The notes under the pieces were generated by a model. That model saw only the letters and a program-made list of their open reading frames with translations. It had not been told where the DNA came from and ran no database searches. From assembly GCA_023665145.1 (NCBI GenBank), contig JAMPEM010000007.1, forward strand, positions 28,532 to 92,531: 64,000 nucleotides of DNA, read 5' to 3'. This stretch comes from Bacteroides sp. (GTDB lineage: Bacteria > Bacteroidota > Bacteroidia > Bacteroidales > Muribaculaceae). Positions 44,605-54,083 of this stretch are shown in pieces. The number at the start of each line of letters is the position of its first letter. Position 1 is the stretch's first letter. A program made the translations under genes and the position numbers.

Positions 44605-45216
44605 TTATTTGGTTATTATTCTGCGTGCTCCTACATATCTTGGCACATAATATCCTTCAAAATCATTATATCTTACACCTTTTACACTCGCGTGGATGAA
44701 GCGGAATGTTCCTTTTTCGTTGTCAGCACTTACTACTATACCGACGTGTCCCACATTCTTTCCGGAGCTGCGGCTTGTAAAAAATACAAGGTCGCCTTTA
44801 CGAAGTTCATTGCGAGCTACCGGCACTCCCTGAGTATATTGAATACGGGAACCTGGAGAGATGCTGTAGCCGAATTGTTTGTAGACGTATGAAGTAAATC
44901 CCGAGCAGTCAAATTGGTTAGGACCTTTAGCACCGTGTACATATTTCTTTCCAAGATGTTTGGCGCCTTCCTTAAGGATGTCATCCAACATTGAAGCGGA
45001 CTCTGATGAAAGGCCTGCAAATGAATTCTCGCGATTTGCAACGTCAGTAGATACGAAATCGGAAATTATTGATTTGTCAAGTCGGTTCTTAACATTTGCC
45101 AACTGCTCTTTGTGAGCTTTCTGACGAGCTTGTTGGGCTTTTGAAGGGGTTTGTGCTGTTGCTATTACAGGAGAGAGAAAAATGAGAGAGGCCGCTATAA
45201 TATTTTTTAAATTCAT
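44605..45216 (-). CDS. NlpC/P60 family cell-wall peptidase
   Basis: 203 residues. Signal peptide (to about residue 21, ending ATAQ), a basic/Gln-rich linker, then the NlpC/P60 domain (about 75-203) with the catalytic Cys104 in FDCSGF, His157 in GHVGIV and His175 in FIHASV. It should cleave within peptidoglycan stem peptides in the periplasm. It stands alone between a consensus promoter and a strong terminator. Confidence 0.93.
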   Translation of the reverse strand: MNLKNIIAASLIFLSPVIATAQTPSKAQQARQKAHKEQLANVKNRLDKSIISDFVSTDVANRENSFAGLSSESASMLDDILKEGAKHLGKKYVHGAKGPNQFDCSGFTSYVYKQFGYSISPGSRIQYTQGVPVARNELRKGDLVFFTSRSSGKNVGHVGIVVSADNEKGTFRFIHASVKGVRYNDFEGYYVPRYVGARRIITK

Positions 45217-45315
45217 GACTTTTCTTAATTTTCACCTTTCAATCCGTAGTTTTTTTAGTTCGTTGATTAAATCGTAATTGGATTGTCAGGTTATCATTCG
45301 ATTAGTTTGACATTG

Positions 45316-45347
45316 CAAAATTACTAAACTTATGCTTTAAATCCAAA
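45316..45347 (-). promoter_or_regulatory. NlpC/P60 gene promoter
   Basis: On the minus strand, TTTG (45347-45344), 20 nt, TAATTTTG (45323-45316): full consensus, about 100 bp before the start. Confidence 0.7.
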
Positions 45348-45665
45348 TTATTAAGACCTTATTTTCAATGAATTAATAAAGTTTAGCATTTTGCACACCG
45401 CGGAACAACCTGTGCAAAATACGACATTTTGACCAATTATACTACCAATTTACTAAGTTTGTTAAATGGTAAAAAGTCAATTTAGAACCCTATTTCTCTA
45501 AGTTTCCCGGACTTTGAATTTTACAAAATTTTAACACTATTTAACTATATCCGTCAATTATTACTTGAATCTATACCTATAGAGTGCATCACGGGGATTA
45601 TCCGGATTCGAAAAAGAATACTATTTCATTTTGATGGAATGTCATCTATTTTTTTTGATTCTTAC

Positions 45666-45696
45666 TTGCTATTGTGGGATTGATTTTGTAATTTTG
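45666..45696 (+). promoter_or_regulatory. ddl-ileS promoter
   Basis: TTG (45666-45668), 20 nt, then TAATTTTG (45689-45696). The leader to the preferred ddl start (45811) is about 105 nt. Confidence 0.6.
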
Positions 45697-45810
45697 CACA
45701 TTAATAATATATGATTCTACAGGCAATTAATATCTGAGCAAGGAGTTAATAGCAACAAGAGTCATATAGATTGTTTGCATTATCGCATAAATCAGATATT
45801 TACAATATTA

Positions 45811-47007
45811 ATGAAAACTAATGTAGCAGTTTTTTTCGGAGGACGATCCGTAGAGCATGAGATATCGGTAATATCAGCACTACAAGCCATAAACGCATTT
45901 GACAAGGATAAATATGACATTATTCCCGTCTATATCACCAAGCAAGGACGTTGGTATACGGGGGATAACTTGTTGGATATACAGAATTATAAAGATTTGA
46001 ATACACTGACTGCAAATGCGACAGAGGTGTTTATGCGTCCGGAATATGGCGATTACAATCTGTATAAGGCTGAGACGGGACGTTTTATGAAGCGTAATCC
46101 GATAGTAAAGGAGCTTCATGTAGCAATCCCTGTTCTTCACGGCACCAACGGGGAGGATGGGATATTTGAGGGTCTTCTTGAGACAATAGGGATACCGTTC
46201 GCGGGATGCAACACACTCTCATCAGCCAATGGGATGGACAAAATCACTATGAAGATGATTTTGCGGGAGAGTGGCATTCCGGTTGTGGATTATGTTTGGA
46301 TGACAGACAAGGAATGGTTTAAGCGCAAAGATGAGATTATTGTCGAGGTAGAGAGCAAGCTTGGATATCCGGTGATTGTTAAACCGGCCAATCTTGGATC
46401 CAGTGTCGGAATAGGGAAGGCATCCAACCGTGAAGAGTTGATAGAGCGAATTAATAATGCCGAGAAATTTTCACAACGCATCATTGTGGAACACATGATT
46501 GGTGAACTTAAGGAGATTAATTGCTCTGTATTGGGCGATGCTGACGACCATCAGTCTTCAGTGTGTGAGGAGCCTATAAAAAGTGGAGATTTTCTGTCAT
46601 ACGAAGATAAATACATGGGAGGAACAAAGACAAACGCCGGGATGCAAAGCAGCGACAAGCGAATTCCGGCCGATCTTCCCGTGGAAGTATCAGAAAAGAT
46701 ACGCCAAATGGCCGGGGATACATTCCGAGTGTTGAGTTGTCACGGAGTAAGCCGTGTTGACGTGATGATTGACATGAAAGATAATTCCATCTATGTAAAC
46801 GAGATAAACACAATCCCGGGATCTTTGAGCTTTTATCTGTGGGAAGCTACAGGGATTACATTCACGCAATTGATGGATAAACTTGTAGAGCTTGCATTAC
46901 GACGCAAACGAGAGACAGACCGCAAGACCTTCAGTTACGATCAGAATATATTTGCACTTGGAGGAGGAATGAAGGGTTCCAAGGGTAGTAAAGGTTCAAA
47001 ATTTTAG
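45811..47007 (+). CDS. ddl: D-alanine--D-alanine ligase
   Basis: 398 residues from the ATG at 45811, where the family begins (MKTNVAVFFGGRSVEHEISVI); the frame extends twelve codons further up to 45775. ATP-grasp features are VLHGTNGEDGIFEGLLE, YPVIVKPANLGSSVGIGKA, and the metal site VNEINTIPGSLSFYLWE. It makes D-Ala-D-Ala for peptidoglycan. The extreme C-terminus reads GGGMKGSKGSKGSKF, a low-complexity extension from a repeated 9-bp unit. ileS follows after 25 bp. Confidence 0.95.
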   Translation: MKTNVAVFFGGRSVEHEISVISALQAINAFDKDKYDIIPVYITKQGRWYTGDNLLDIQNYKDLNTLTANATEVFMRPEYGDYNLYKAETGRFMKRNPIVKELHVAIPVLHGTNGEDGIFEGLLETIGIPFAGCNTLSSANGMDKITMKMILRESGIPVVDYVWMTDKEWFKRKDEIIVEVESKLGYPVIVKPANLGSSVGIGKASNREELIERINNAEKFSQRIIVEHMIGELKEINCSVLGDADDHQSSVCEEPIKSGDFLSYEDKYMGGTKTNAGMQSSDKRIPADLPVEVSEKIRQMAGDTFRVLSCHGVSRVDVMIDMKDNSIYVNEINTIPGSLSFYLWEATGITFTQLMDKLVELALRRKRETDRKTFSYDQNIFALGGGMKGSKGSKGSKF

Positions 47008-47032
47008 TAATCAAAGAATTACAATCAGCAAG

Positions 47033-50000
47033 ATGTCTAAGAAATTTAAAGAATATACAGGACAGTTAAATCTGTCGGACGTGAATAAGGAAGTACTCAA
47101 AGATTGGGATGCACATTCACTCTTTGAGGCAAGTATGACAGAGCGAGAGGGATGTCCTTCGTTCGTGTTTTATGAGGGGCCTCCGTCAGCAAATGGTATG
47201 CCCGGCATCCACCACATGATGGCTCGTACGATAAAGGATATAATCTGCCGATATAAGACGATGCAGGGATATCAAGTGAAGCGTAAAGCCGGATGGGACA
47301 CGCATGGTTTGCCTGTAGAGCTTGGTGTTGAAAAGACATTGGGAATCACCAAGGAGGATATCGGGAGCAAGATATCAGTGGATGACTATAATGCAGCGTG
47401 CCGCAAGGAGGTAATGAAATATACGCGAGAATGGACAGATCTTACTCACAAGATGGGATATTGGGTGGATCTTGAAAATCCGTATATTACTTATGACAGC
47501 AGATATATAGAATCTGTATGGTGGCTTCTTAAGAATCTTTACCGGAAGGGGTATTTATATAAAGGATATACGATACAGCCTTACAGTCCTGCCGCAGGTA
47601 CCGGGTTAAGTTCGCATGAGCTTAATCAGCCGGGATGTTACCGAGATGTTAAAGACACGACAGTGACAGCTCTTTTTGAGGTGAAGGATCCCAAACCGGA
47701 GATGATTGGATGGGGTAAACCGTATTTCCTTGCATGGACCACTACTCCTTGGACTTTACCTTCAAACACAGCATTGTGTGTGGGTCCCAAGTTTGATTAT
47801 GCCTCAATTCGTACATATAATCCATATACCGGAGAAAAGATTACGGTAGTGATGGCTGAACCGCTAATCGGTGCATATTTTAAAGCAGACGGAGCTGATA
47901 AACCTCTTGATGAGTATAAGCATGGAGATAAAGTGATACCCTATCAGGTGACCGGTCGTTATAAAGGTTCGGAGCTTGTAGGGATGCATTATTCACAACT
48001 TCTTCCATGGGTGAAGCCCTGTGACAATCTCAATGCGAATTCACCCGAATGGGTAAGTCGATATGCAAAGGCTCATCCGGAGAAGATTTTCAGTGTGGAC
48101 AATGACAGGTTTGTAGAGCTAAGCGAAGAGGCTTTTAGGGTAATTCCCGGTGACTATGTGACAATAGATGATGGTACGGGAATAGTGCATATAGCCCCGA
48201 CATTTGGTGCAGATGACGCCAAAGTAGCAAAAGATGCAGGCATTCCGCCGCTATTCATGATAAACAAGCGAGGTGAGACCAGACCGATGGTGGATCTTAA
48301 GGGGAAATATTACACCATTGATGAGTTGGCAGATTCGTTTGTGGCTAAATGTGTGAATGTAGAGTTATATAGCCGTCATGCGGGGGATTATGTGAAGAAT
48401 GCATATAATCCTAAATACAATGCAGGAGGGAAATATGATGAGGCAGCTTCATCAAAGGATGAGGATTTGAATATAGTGCTCTGTATGGAGATGAAACAAT
48501 CCGGTGAGGCGTTCCGCATAGAGAAGCATGTACATAATTATCCTCATTGCTGGCGCACAGACAAGCCTGTGCTTTATTATCCATTGGACAGTTGGTTCAT
48601 CAGAACAACATCAGCCAAGGATCGGTTGATAGAGCTGAATAAGACTATCAAATGGAAACCTGCCTCGACGGGTACGGGAAGATTTGGCAAATGGCTTGAG
48701 AATCTTCAGGATTGGAATCTGAGTCGCAGCAGATATTGGGGCACACCTTTACCGATATGGCGTACCGAAGATGCCAAGGAAGAGATATGCATCGGCTCAT
48801 ATGAGGAGTTGTATAATGAGGTAGAGAAGAGTGTCAAAGCAGGGCTCATGAGCAGCAATCCCATGAAGGAGAAGGGTTTTGTCCCCGGTGTTTACACAAA
48901 AGAAAATTATGAAAAAATAGATCTTCATCGTCCATACGTTGACGAGTTGATTCTGACATCGGAAAGTGGAAAACCGATGAGAAGGGAGCTTGATTTGATA
49001 GACGTATGGTTTGACAGCGGAGCGATGCCTTATGCTCAGATTCACTACCCGTTTGAGAATAAGGAAGCTTTTGAGAATAAGGAGGTCTATCCGGCTGATT
49101 TCATAGCGGAAGGTGTGGATCAGACTAGAGGATGGTTCTTCACCCTACATGCCATTGCCACAATGGTGTTTGATTCTGTGTCTTATAAAGCTGTCATATC
49201 AAACGGACTTGTTCTTGACAAGAACGGGAATAAGATGTCTAAACGTCTTGGGAATGCTATAGATCCGTTCAATAATATAGAAAGATTTGGCAGTGACCCG
49301 GTAAGATGGTATATGATATCGAATTCTGCTCCGTGGGATAATTTGAAATATGACGAGGCGGGGGTCTCAGAAGTGAGCCGTAAACTTTTCTCGACGTTGT
49401 ATAACACATATAAATTCTTTGCATTATATGCAAATGTGGATGGATTTACAGGATGTGAGGAGCAAGTGCCTGCGAAAGAGAGACCGGAGATTGACCGTTG
49501 GATTATCTCTTTGCTACATTCATTGATAGCGGATGTGAAAGAGAGCCTTGATGATTATGAACCTACCCGGGCCGCTCGAGCTATAGAGAAGTTTGTCAAT
49601 GATCATCTTAGCAATTGGTATGTGAGATTGAATCGCAAGCGTTTCTGGGCCGGAGAGATGAATACAGACAAATTGTCTGCATATCAGACTCTCCACACTT
49701 GTTTGGCTACAATAGCGCAATTAATGGCACCATTCTCTCCGTTCTATAGCGAGCGTTTATATGGAGATTTGATGTCGGCATGCACGGAAGGGGACAGATT
49801 TGCGTCAGTGCATTTGAGCAAGTTCCCGGAATCTGATTCAGCGTTGATTGACACGTCATTGGAGAAGCGAATGCAGCTTGCCCAAGATGTAACTTCAGAT
49901 GTTCTTGCACTTAGACGTAAGGTGAATTTGAAAGTTCGTCAGCCACTTCAGAAGCTGCTTGTAGCAGTAGCCGAAGATAGTCAGAAAGATGCACTTGAAG

Positions 50001-50596
50001 CAGTTCGCCAACTTATACTTAACGAGGTAAATGTTAAGGATATGCAAGTGGTAGGAAATGAAGAGAGCGGCTTGGTGAAACGAGTAAAGGCTGATTTCCG
50101 CAAGCTTGGTCCGCGATATGGTAAGGTGATGAAACAGCTTGGCAAGGCGATATCTGAAATGGAAGCGTCTCAGATATCTGAATTGGAACGCAGCGGGCAA
50201 TTTACATTCACCGAGATAGATGGGTCACCGATTGTTACACTTGAGGATGTTGAAATCATACCGGAGGAGATACCCGGATGGTTGATGGCCAATGACGGCA
50301 ATCTTACGGTGGCACTTGATGTGACCTTGACACCGGAGCTGAAGAATGAAGGGATGGCGAGAGAGCTTGTCAATCGTATCCAGAATATCCGTAAGTCGAA
50401 AGATTTTGAGATTACGGATAAGGTTAAGGTAGAATTGAGTTCTACACCGGAAACAGAGTCAGCTGTTGCACAGTTTGGAGAATATATCTCAGCTCAGGTG
50501 CTTGCATCGGAGTTAAAGGTATCAGAGAGTCTCACGGACGGAGAAGTTCTTGATATTGATGGTTTTGAGGTAATAGCCAAAGTAGATAAAGAATAA
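47033..50596 (+). CDS. ileS: Isoleucyl-tRNA synthetase
   Basis: 1187 residues, the long eukaryote-like type usual in Bacteroidetes. The HIGH-equivalent is PGIHHMMART near the start, the KMSKS-equivalent is KMSKRLGNAID, and the editing domain (about 200-400) has TTTPWTLPSNTALCV. An anticodon-binding C-terminal part follows. It charges tRNA-Ile and edits valine. It is the second gene of an apparent operon with ddl, with a hairpin 14 bp beyond its stop. This IleS class is often linked to mupirocin tolerance; that is family knowledge, not tested here. Confidence 0.97.
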   Translation: MSKKFKEYTGQLNLSDVNKEVLKDWDAHSLFEASMTEREGCPSFVFYEGPPSANGMPGIHHMMARTIKDIICRYKTMQGYQVKRKAGWDTHGLPVELGVEKTLGITKEDIGSKISVDDYNAACRKEVMKYTREWTDLTHKMGYWVDLENPYITYDSRYIESVWWLLKNLYRKGYLYKGYTIQPYSPAAGTGLSSHELNQPGCYRDVKDTTVTALFEVKDPKPEMIGWGKPYFLAWTTTPWTLPSNTALCVGPKFDYASIRTYNPYTGEKITVVMAEPLIGAYFKADGADKPLDEYKHGDKVIPYQVTGRYKGSELVGMHYSQLLPWVKPCDNLNANSPEWVSRYAKAHPEKIFSVDNDRFVELSEEAFRVIPGDYVTIDDGTGIVHIAPTFGADDAKVAKDAGIPPLFMINKRGETRPMVDLKGKYYTIDELADSFVAKCVNVELYSRHAGDYVKNAYNPKYNAGGKYDEAASSKDEDLNIVLCMEMKQSGEAFRIEKHVHNYPHCWRTDKPVLYYPLDSWFIRTTSAKDRLIELNKTIKWKPASTGTGRFGKWLENLQDWNLSRSRYWGTPLPIWRTEDAKEEICIGSYEELYNEVEKSVKAGLMSSNPMKEKGFVPGVYTKENYEKIDLHRPYVDELILTSESGKPMRRELDLIDVWFDSGAMPYAQIHYPFENKEAFENKEVYPADFIAEGVDQTRGWFFTLHAIATMVFDSVSYKAVISNGLVLDKNGNKMSKRLGNAIDPFNNIERFGSDPVRWYMISNSAPWDNLKYDEAGVSEVSRKLFSTLYNTYKFFALYANVDGFTGCEEQVPAKERPEIDRWIISLLHSLIADVKESLDDYEPTRAARAIEKFVNDHLSNWYVRLNRKRFWAGEMNTDKLSAYQTLHTCLATIAQLMAPFSPFYSERLYGDLMSACTEGDRFASVHLSKFPESDSALIDTSLEKRMQLAQDVTSDVLALRRKVNLKVRQPLQKLLVAVAEDSQKDALEAVRQLILNEVNVKDMQVVGNEESGLVKRVKADFRKLGPRYGKVMKQLGKAISEMEASQISELERSGQFTFTEIDGSPIVTLEDVEIIPEEIPGWLMANDGNLTVALDVTLTPELKNEGMARELVNRIQNIRKSKDFEITDKVKVELSSTPETESAVAQFGEYISAQVLASELKVSESLTDGEVLDIDGFEVIAKVDKE

Positions 50597-50609
50597 TAAA
50601 GAAAGCGAA

Positions 50610-50660
50610 TTTTGAGAAGGTGTGGGTAAATAATAAATAAAAATCGACACCTTCTCAAAA
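50610..50660 (+). terminator. ddl-ileS operon terminator
   Basis: TTTTGAGAAGGTGT (50610-50623) pairs perfectly with 50647-50660 over 14 bp. The loop is 23 nt and AT-rich; there is no T run. Confidence 0.65.
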
Positions 50661-50831
50661 ACACTTAAGGCCTGCTGAGCGTTTAAAGGCAAAGCGATTT
50701 CATTGACGGTGAAATTAATTGCAATTATACCGTAATTGAAACGCAGATTCTACTAAAATTTTATATCCATCGACTCATAGCCGGAGTCCGACATTCGGGT
50801 GATAGGTATGAGACTAAACTTTAAAGCTATG

Positions 50832-51200
50832 GCAGAGGAATTAAAGCGATATTCAGACGCTGAACTTGAGGAGTTTCGCGTACTTATAGAGGAGAAGCTT
50901 GCAAAAGCACGAAATGAGTATAACGCACTTGTCGGGAGTTATGATGACACTGACGGTACGGAGAATCGAGGTATGAGTTCATCGGAAACGATGGAAGAGA
51001 GTACTACTGCAGCACAGAAGGCAGAAGTGAAACGACTTGCTGACAGACAGTTGCAGTTTATCCAGAAGCTCAAAGCTGCTCTTGTAAGGATTGACAATAA
51101 GACATATGGTATATGCAGAGTAACGGGGAATCTTATACCGAAGGACCGATTGCGGGCAGTGCCACATGCGACGTTGTCGATAGAGGCAAAAAGCAAATAA
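50832..51200 (+). CDS. TraR/DksA family transcriptional regulator
   Basis: 122 residues from the internal ATG at 50832, where homologues usually start (MAEELKRYSDAELEEF); ATGs at 50799 and 50808 are alternatives. A coiled-coil region (about 10-75) precedes the zinc-finger position, where only one Cys remains (YGICRVTGNLIPKDRLRAVPHAT), so no Cys4 zinc site can form. The fold still matches DksA-like RNA polymerase secondary-channel proteins. It is followed 1 nt later by lspA. Confidence 0.88.
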   Translation, partial: AEELKRYSDAELEEFRVLIEEKLAKARNEYNALVGSYDDTDGTENRGMSSSETMEESTTAAQKAEVKRLADRQLQFIQKLKAALVRIDNKTYGICRVTGNLIPKDRLRAVPHATLSIEAKSK

Positions 51201-51201
51201 A

Positions 51202-51876
51202 GTGACAACAACATCAAAACAACAACACCTTGAAGAGGCAGCACGACAGCGTTGCCTCCTGGTATTTATAGTGGTACTTGCAGTTTTAATAGCAGATCAA
51301 ACTATTAAAATATGGGTAAAGACACATTTCTATCTTGGTGAGGATTTGGAGATTTTCCCGTGGTGGCATTTGAAATTTATAGAGAACAATGGCATGGCCT
51401 TTGGAATGGAGCTTGGCAGTAAGCTCTTGCTTACGCTTGGAAGAATATTGGCTGTAGGTGTCTTTATATGGTACATCATGAGGGTTGTACACAAGCCAAG
51501 TGTACGTTCCGGGTTTCTTGTGACGTGTGCTTTGATAACAGCCGGGGCAGCGGGCAATATATTCGATTGCGTCTTTTATGGTGAGATATTTAATAATCCG
51601 ATGCCACCGGAAATCGCACAATTATTCCCTATTGGTGGAGGATATTCCGGATGGTTTGAAGGCAGAGTTGTAGATATGTTGTATTTCCCATTTTTTGATT
51701 TCGTATGGCCGGAATGGGTTCCAATTGTTGGTGGGGGGTATTTTGAATTTTTTCAATATATCTTTAATATCGCAGACGCATCAATATGTGTAGGTGTATT
51801 TATGTTGATTGTATTCTATTCCAATGAGTTTTCCGAATCGTTGCTTTATCTTCGGGCACGTATGAAAAAGTCTTGA
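51202..51876 (+). CDS. lspA: Lipoprotein signal peptidase (signal peptidase II)
   Basis: 224 residues with a GTG start one base after the dksA-like stop. Four membrane segments are visible. The catalytic Asp pair lies in AGAAGNIFDCVFYG and FNIADASICVG; NNGMAFGM is the other conserved box. It cleaves prolipoproteins before the lipidated Cys. It is longer than the E. coli enzyme (164) because of an extended periplasmic loop (about 130-185), as in other Bacteroidetes. The next gene encodes a lipoprotein. Confidence 0.94.
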   Translation: MTTTSKQQHLEEAARQRCLLVFIVVLAVLIADQTIKIWVKTHFYLGEDLEIFPWWHLKFIENNGMAFGMELGSKLLLTLGRILAVGVFIWYIMRVVHKPSVRSGFLVTCALITAGAAGNIFDCVFYGEIFNNPMPPEIAQLFPIGGGYSGWFEGRVVDMLYFPFFDFVWPEWVPIVGGGYFEFFQYIFNIADASICVGVFMLIVFYSNEFSESLLYLRARMKKS

Positions 51877-51882
51877 TTATTT

Positions 51883-52824
51883 ATGCTCGGAATTAATCGT
51901 TTCTTTCTTTTGATGACACTTGTTCTCGCATTAGTATCATGCGAGAAACGGCCGGAGGGTGTATTATCAGAGAGGAAAACTATAGATGTGCTTTCAGATT
52001 TACAGCTTGCAGATGCTTACATACAGATGCATGGAGAATATGCGTCAATAGAATCAAGGCGAGCACTTAAGCTTCAAGTTCTTAAGGATAACGGAGTGAC
52101 TGAAGCTGAGTTTGATAAGACGATAGATTGGTATGGGCATAATATGGATAGCTACAGCAAGCTTTATGAGAAGGTGGCAAAGCGTCTGGAAAAGGCACAG
52201 GGGGCTACCCAAACATCCACCAAGGATGGTGATATGGAATCTCTTTGGCCTTATTCACAGATGGCCATGTTGTCAAATCTTGGCATCGGTGACGGTATTC
52301 GCTTTTCTTTATCCCCAACAATAAAGAGGGGTGACCAAATAGAATGGTCAATGCGCACTTCAGATAATGTAACGATGAATGCGGTGCTTGGTGTAGAGTA
52401 TGCAGATGGAGGTATGTCTTTACGTAATCGCACATTCGGTGGAACACGTAAATTATCCATCACTTTACAGACGGATTCTACACGAGATGTCAAACGACTG
52501 TTTGGTACGGCACAAGTCACATCACGATCTGTGCTACCTTTATGGCTTGACAGTATCTTAATTGTTGATAGACCATTTAATCGTGATACTTACGGAGGGT
52601 ATTCCTCACAACAAAATTTGCTTGCCCCGGGAAAGAATAAGAGGATTAATACAGTAAATTCCACACAAAACGACAGTTTGTCCAACAGATCAAAGACCGG
52701 TTCTGACGGAGCTATATCTGAGAAGGCTATAGACGCACCAATTAGCGGGATATCCCCTTCTGCCGGAGGATACCGACCAGGGAGGGGATCTACGAAAAAG
52801 AGTATCAATCCGGCAGAACATTAA
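51883..52824 (+). CDS. DUF4296 domain-containing lipoprotein
   Basis: 313 residues. Lipoprotein signal with lipobox ALVSC (about residue 20). The N-terminal half is DUF4296: PEGVLSERKTIDVLSDLQLADAYIQ and later DKTIDWYGHNMDSYSKLYEKVAKRLE. The C-terminal half is beta-rich, then a low-complexity Ser/Gly tail. Function unknown. It lies directly after lspA, a standard Bacteroidales arrangement. Its stop codon abuts the repeat element at 52825. Confidence 0.88.
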   Translation: MLGINRFFLLMTLVLALVSCEKRPEGVLSERKTIDVLSDLQLADAYIQMHGEYASIESRRALKLQVLKDNGVTEAEFDKTIDWYGHNMDSYSKLYEKVAKRLEKAQGATQTSTKDGDMESLWPYSQMAMLSNLGIGDGIRFSLSPTIKRGDQIEWSMRTSDNVTMNAVLGVEYADGGMSLRNRTFGGTRKLSITLQTDSTRDVKRLFGTAQVTSRSVLPLWLDSILIVDRPFNRDTYGGYSSQQNLLAPGKNKRINTVNSTQNDSLSNRSKTGSDGAISEKAIDAPISGISPSAGGYRPGRGSTKKSINPAEH

Positions 52825-52926
52825 GAGGATGTTTAATAATAAGACTTAACTTAAAATGATTCATTCATAAAATCACTATATTGATTATTACGAGCAATTT
52901 TTAAATCTTATTTTTTAAACAACCTC
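52825..52926. repeat. MITE-like element, second copy
   Basis: The left end (gaggatgtttaataataaga) and the complement of the right end (gaggttgtttaaaaaataag) form an imperfect inverted repeat of about 27 bp around a short core. Left-end sequence up to the aaaatgattcattca stretch closely follows the copy at 3686. TAA lies on both sides. It starts immediately after the stop of the DUF4296 gene. Confidence 0.55.
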
Positions 52927-53017
52927 TAAAAGGTCGCACAAATGGATGTACTCTAAGAAATTGAAAAGATATTTCTGCAAAAATCATATTCAAATCCATT
53001 AACAACCTCTATGCCTT

Positions 53018-53284
53018 ATGGGAACAAGGAAATTTCTTACTCTCAATTGTTTTATCGGCAAGAAGTATGACACGCCACATATTCTTATCTTGAGAGCAGA
53101 TGATAAGAGTGAGTTGTTGCGATTGCCGCAACATTTATTGGCGGGACGAGAATTTCAATTTGGGGATTGGGAGATTGTTCCTTATACGGAGGAGATTTCG
53201 TTTACCGAGACAATAGACTTTCCTATAATCATAGATAATGGTATTGTGAAGTTCGGTCTTATTCAGGGGAGTATATTTGAATAA
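53018..53284 (+). CDS. Hypothetical 88-residue protein
   Basis: 88 residues, no signal peptide and no membrane segment. The sequence (FLTLNCFIGKKYDTPHILILRADDKSELLRLPQHLL, then FGDWEIVPYTEEISF) looks like a compact alpha/beta protein with a balanced composition, so I consider it real. It is convergent with comEC, overlapping its end by 26 bp. No family recognised. It is separated from the lspA operon by the repeat element and may be read through from it. Confidence 0.55.
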   Translation: MGTRKFLTLNCFIGKKYDTPHILILRADDKSELLRLPQHLLAGREFQFGDWEIVPYTEEISFTETIDFPIIIDNGIVKFGLIQGSIFE

Positions 53285-54074
53285 TTAAATGTCTGTCGGC
53301 ATATAATGAATGTACAGTGACATTGTAATTTAATCTGTTCATCTCGGACGCGAATGATTCAAACTCTGAGGTGGGTGTTCTGCCATCCACAATTATATTG
53401 GGGGCAAAATACTGTAAAAGACGAGAAAGGGAACCTCTATACCTTGTATCTACAATGAGATAATCGCATTTTTCCGGCACGTTGGGAGGAATAAACGGTT
53501 GTCTGGAACGTTCGGAATAATTGTTACACGAAATCATTACGAAGGATTTTCCGGCTACTTTCCATCTCGACGTTTCTCCTTCTGCGTATTTTATCGGTGT
53601 TCTTATTCCTTTGGGAGATGTCATTACAATATATGGATTGAACATTGGACGATGAATTTCAATTTGCACTGAATTGTCGGCTTTAGTACCAAATGGAAGA
53701 AGGATTAATGCAAATACCATAAAAGTACCGATACAATAAGGCATACATTTATGCGATTTAGGCACACCGCTCCCCTCTTTCCATTTTTGCAAATTTTTAC
53801 GCTGCGACAGATATATTCCCAAACCTACTGTGGCTGCAGTCCAAAGTACTGCTACAAGCCAATGGGGTTGTAAGAATATTACTCTGCTGTCATTCCCTCC
53901 GAGCCATTCCGTTAATAGCATAACAGCGTCTGCCCCCCAATCAAGAATATGACCTGTCAGTGGAATCTGAAATCCGCAAAGTGATGCCAATACATATACT
54001 ATTTCCAGGACTATATAGGTGGGCAGAAATGGAAGAATTATGACATTTGAAATGGCAAAAGCCGGTGTAAACAT
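53259..54074 (-). pseudogene. comEC: comEC C-terminal part, downstream of an in-frame TGA
   Basis: 271 residues in the same frame as the upstream part. The sequence continues the ComEC membrane domain (SNVIILPFLPTYIV) with further hydrophobic helices to about residue 140, then a soluble C-terminal region (about 150-271) like the short Bacteroidetes ComEC tail. Between the two parts lie exactly one TGA (54084-54086) and three sense codons (His, Phe, Ser). With no frameshift, a single nonsense change, a sequencing error or readthrough are the options. Probably an inactive competence gene. Confidence 0.75.
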
Positions 54075-54083
54075 TGAGAAGTG

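Larger units (their letters stand above)
45217..45810. other. Divergent intergenic region between the NlpC/P60 gene and ddl
   Basis: The gap of nearly 600 bp carries the NlpC/P60 promoter (45316-45347), the ddl promoter (45666-45696) and an unassigned hairpin at 45388-45420 (ATTTTGCACA with TGTGCAAAAT). The remainder is AT-rich with no supported gene. The length is unusual for two plain promoters and may hide a small RNA. Confidence 0.5.
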
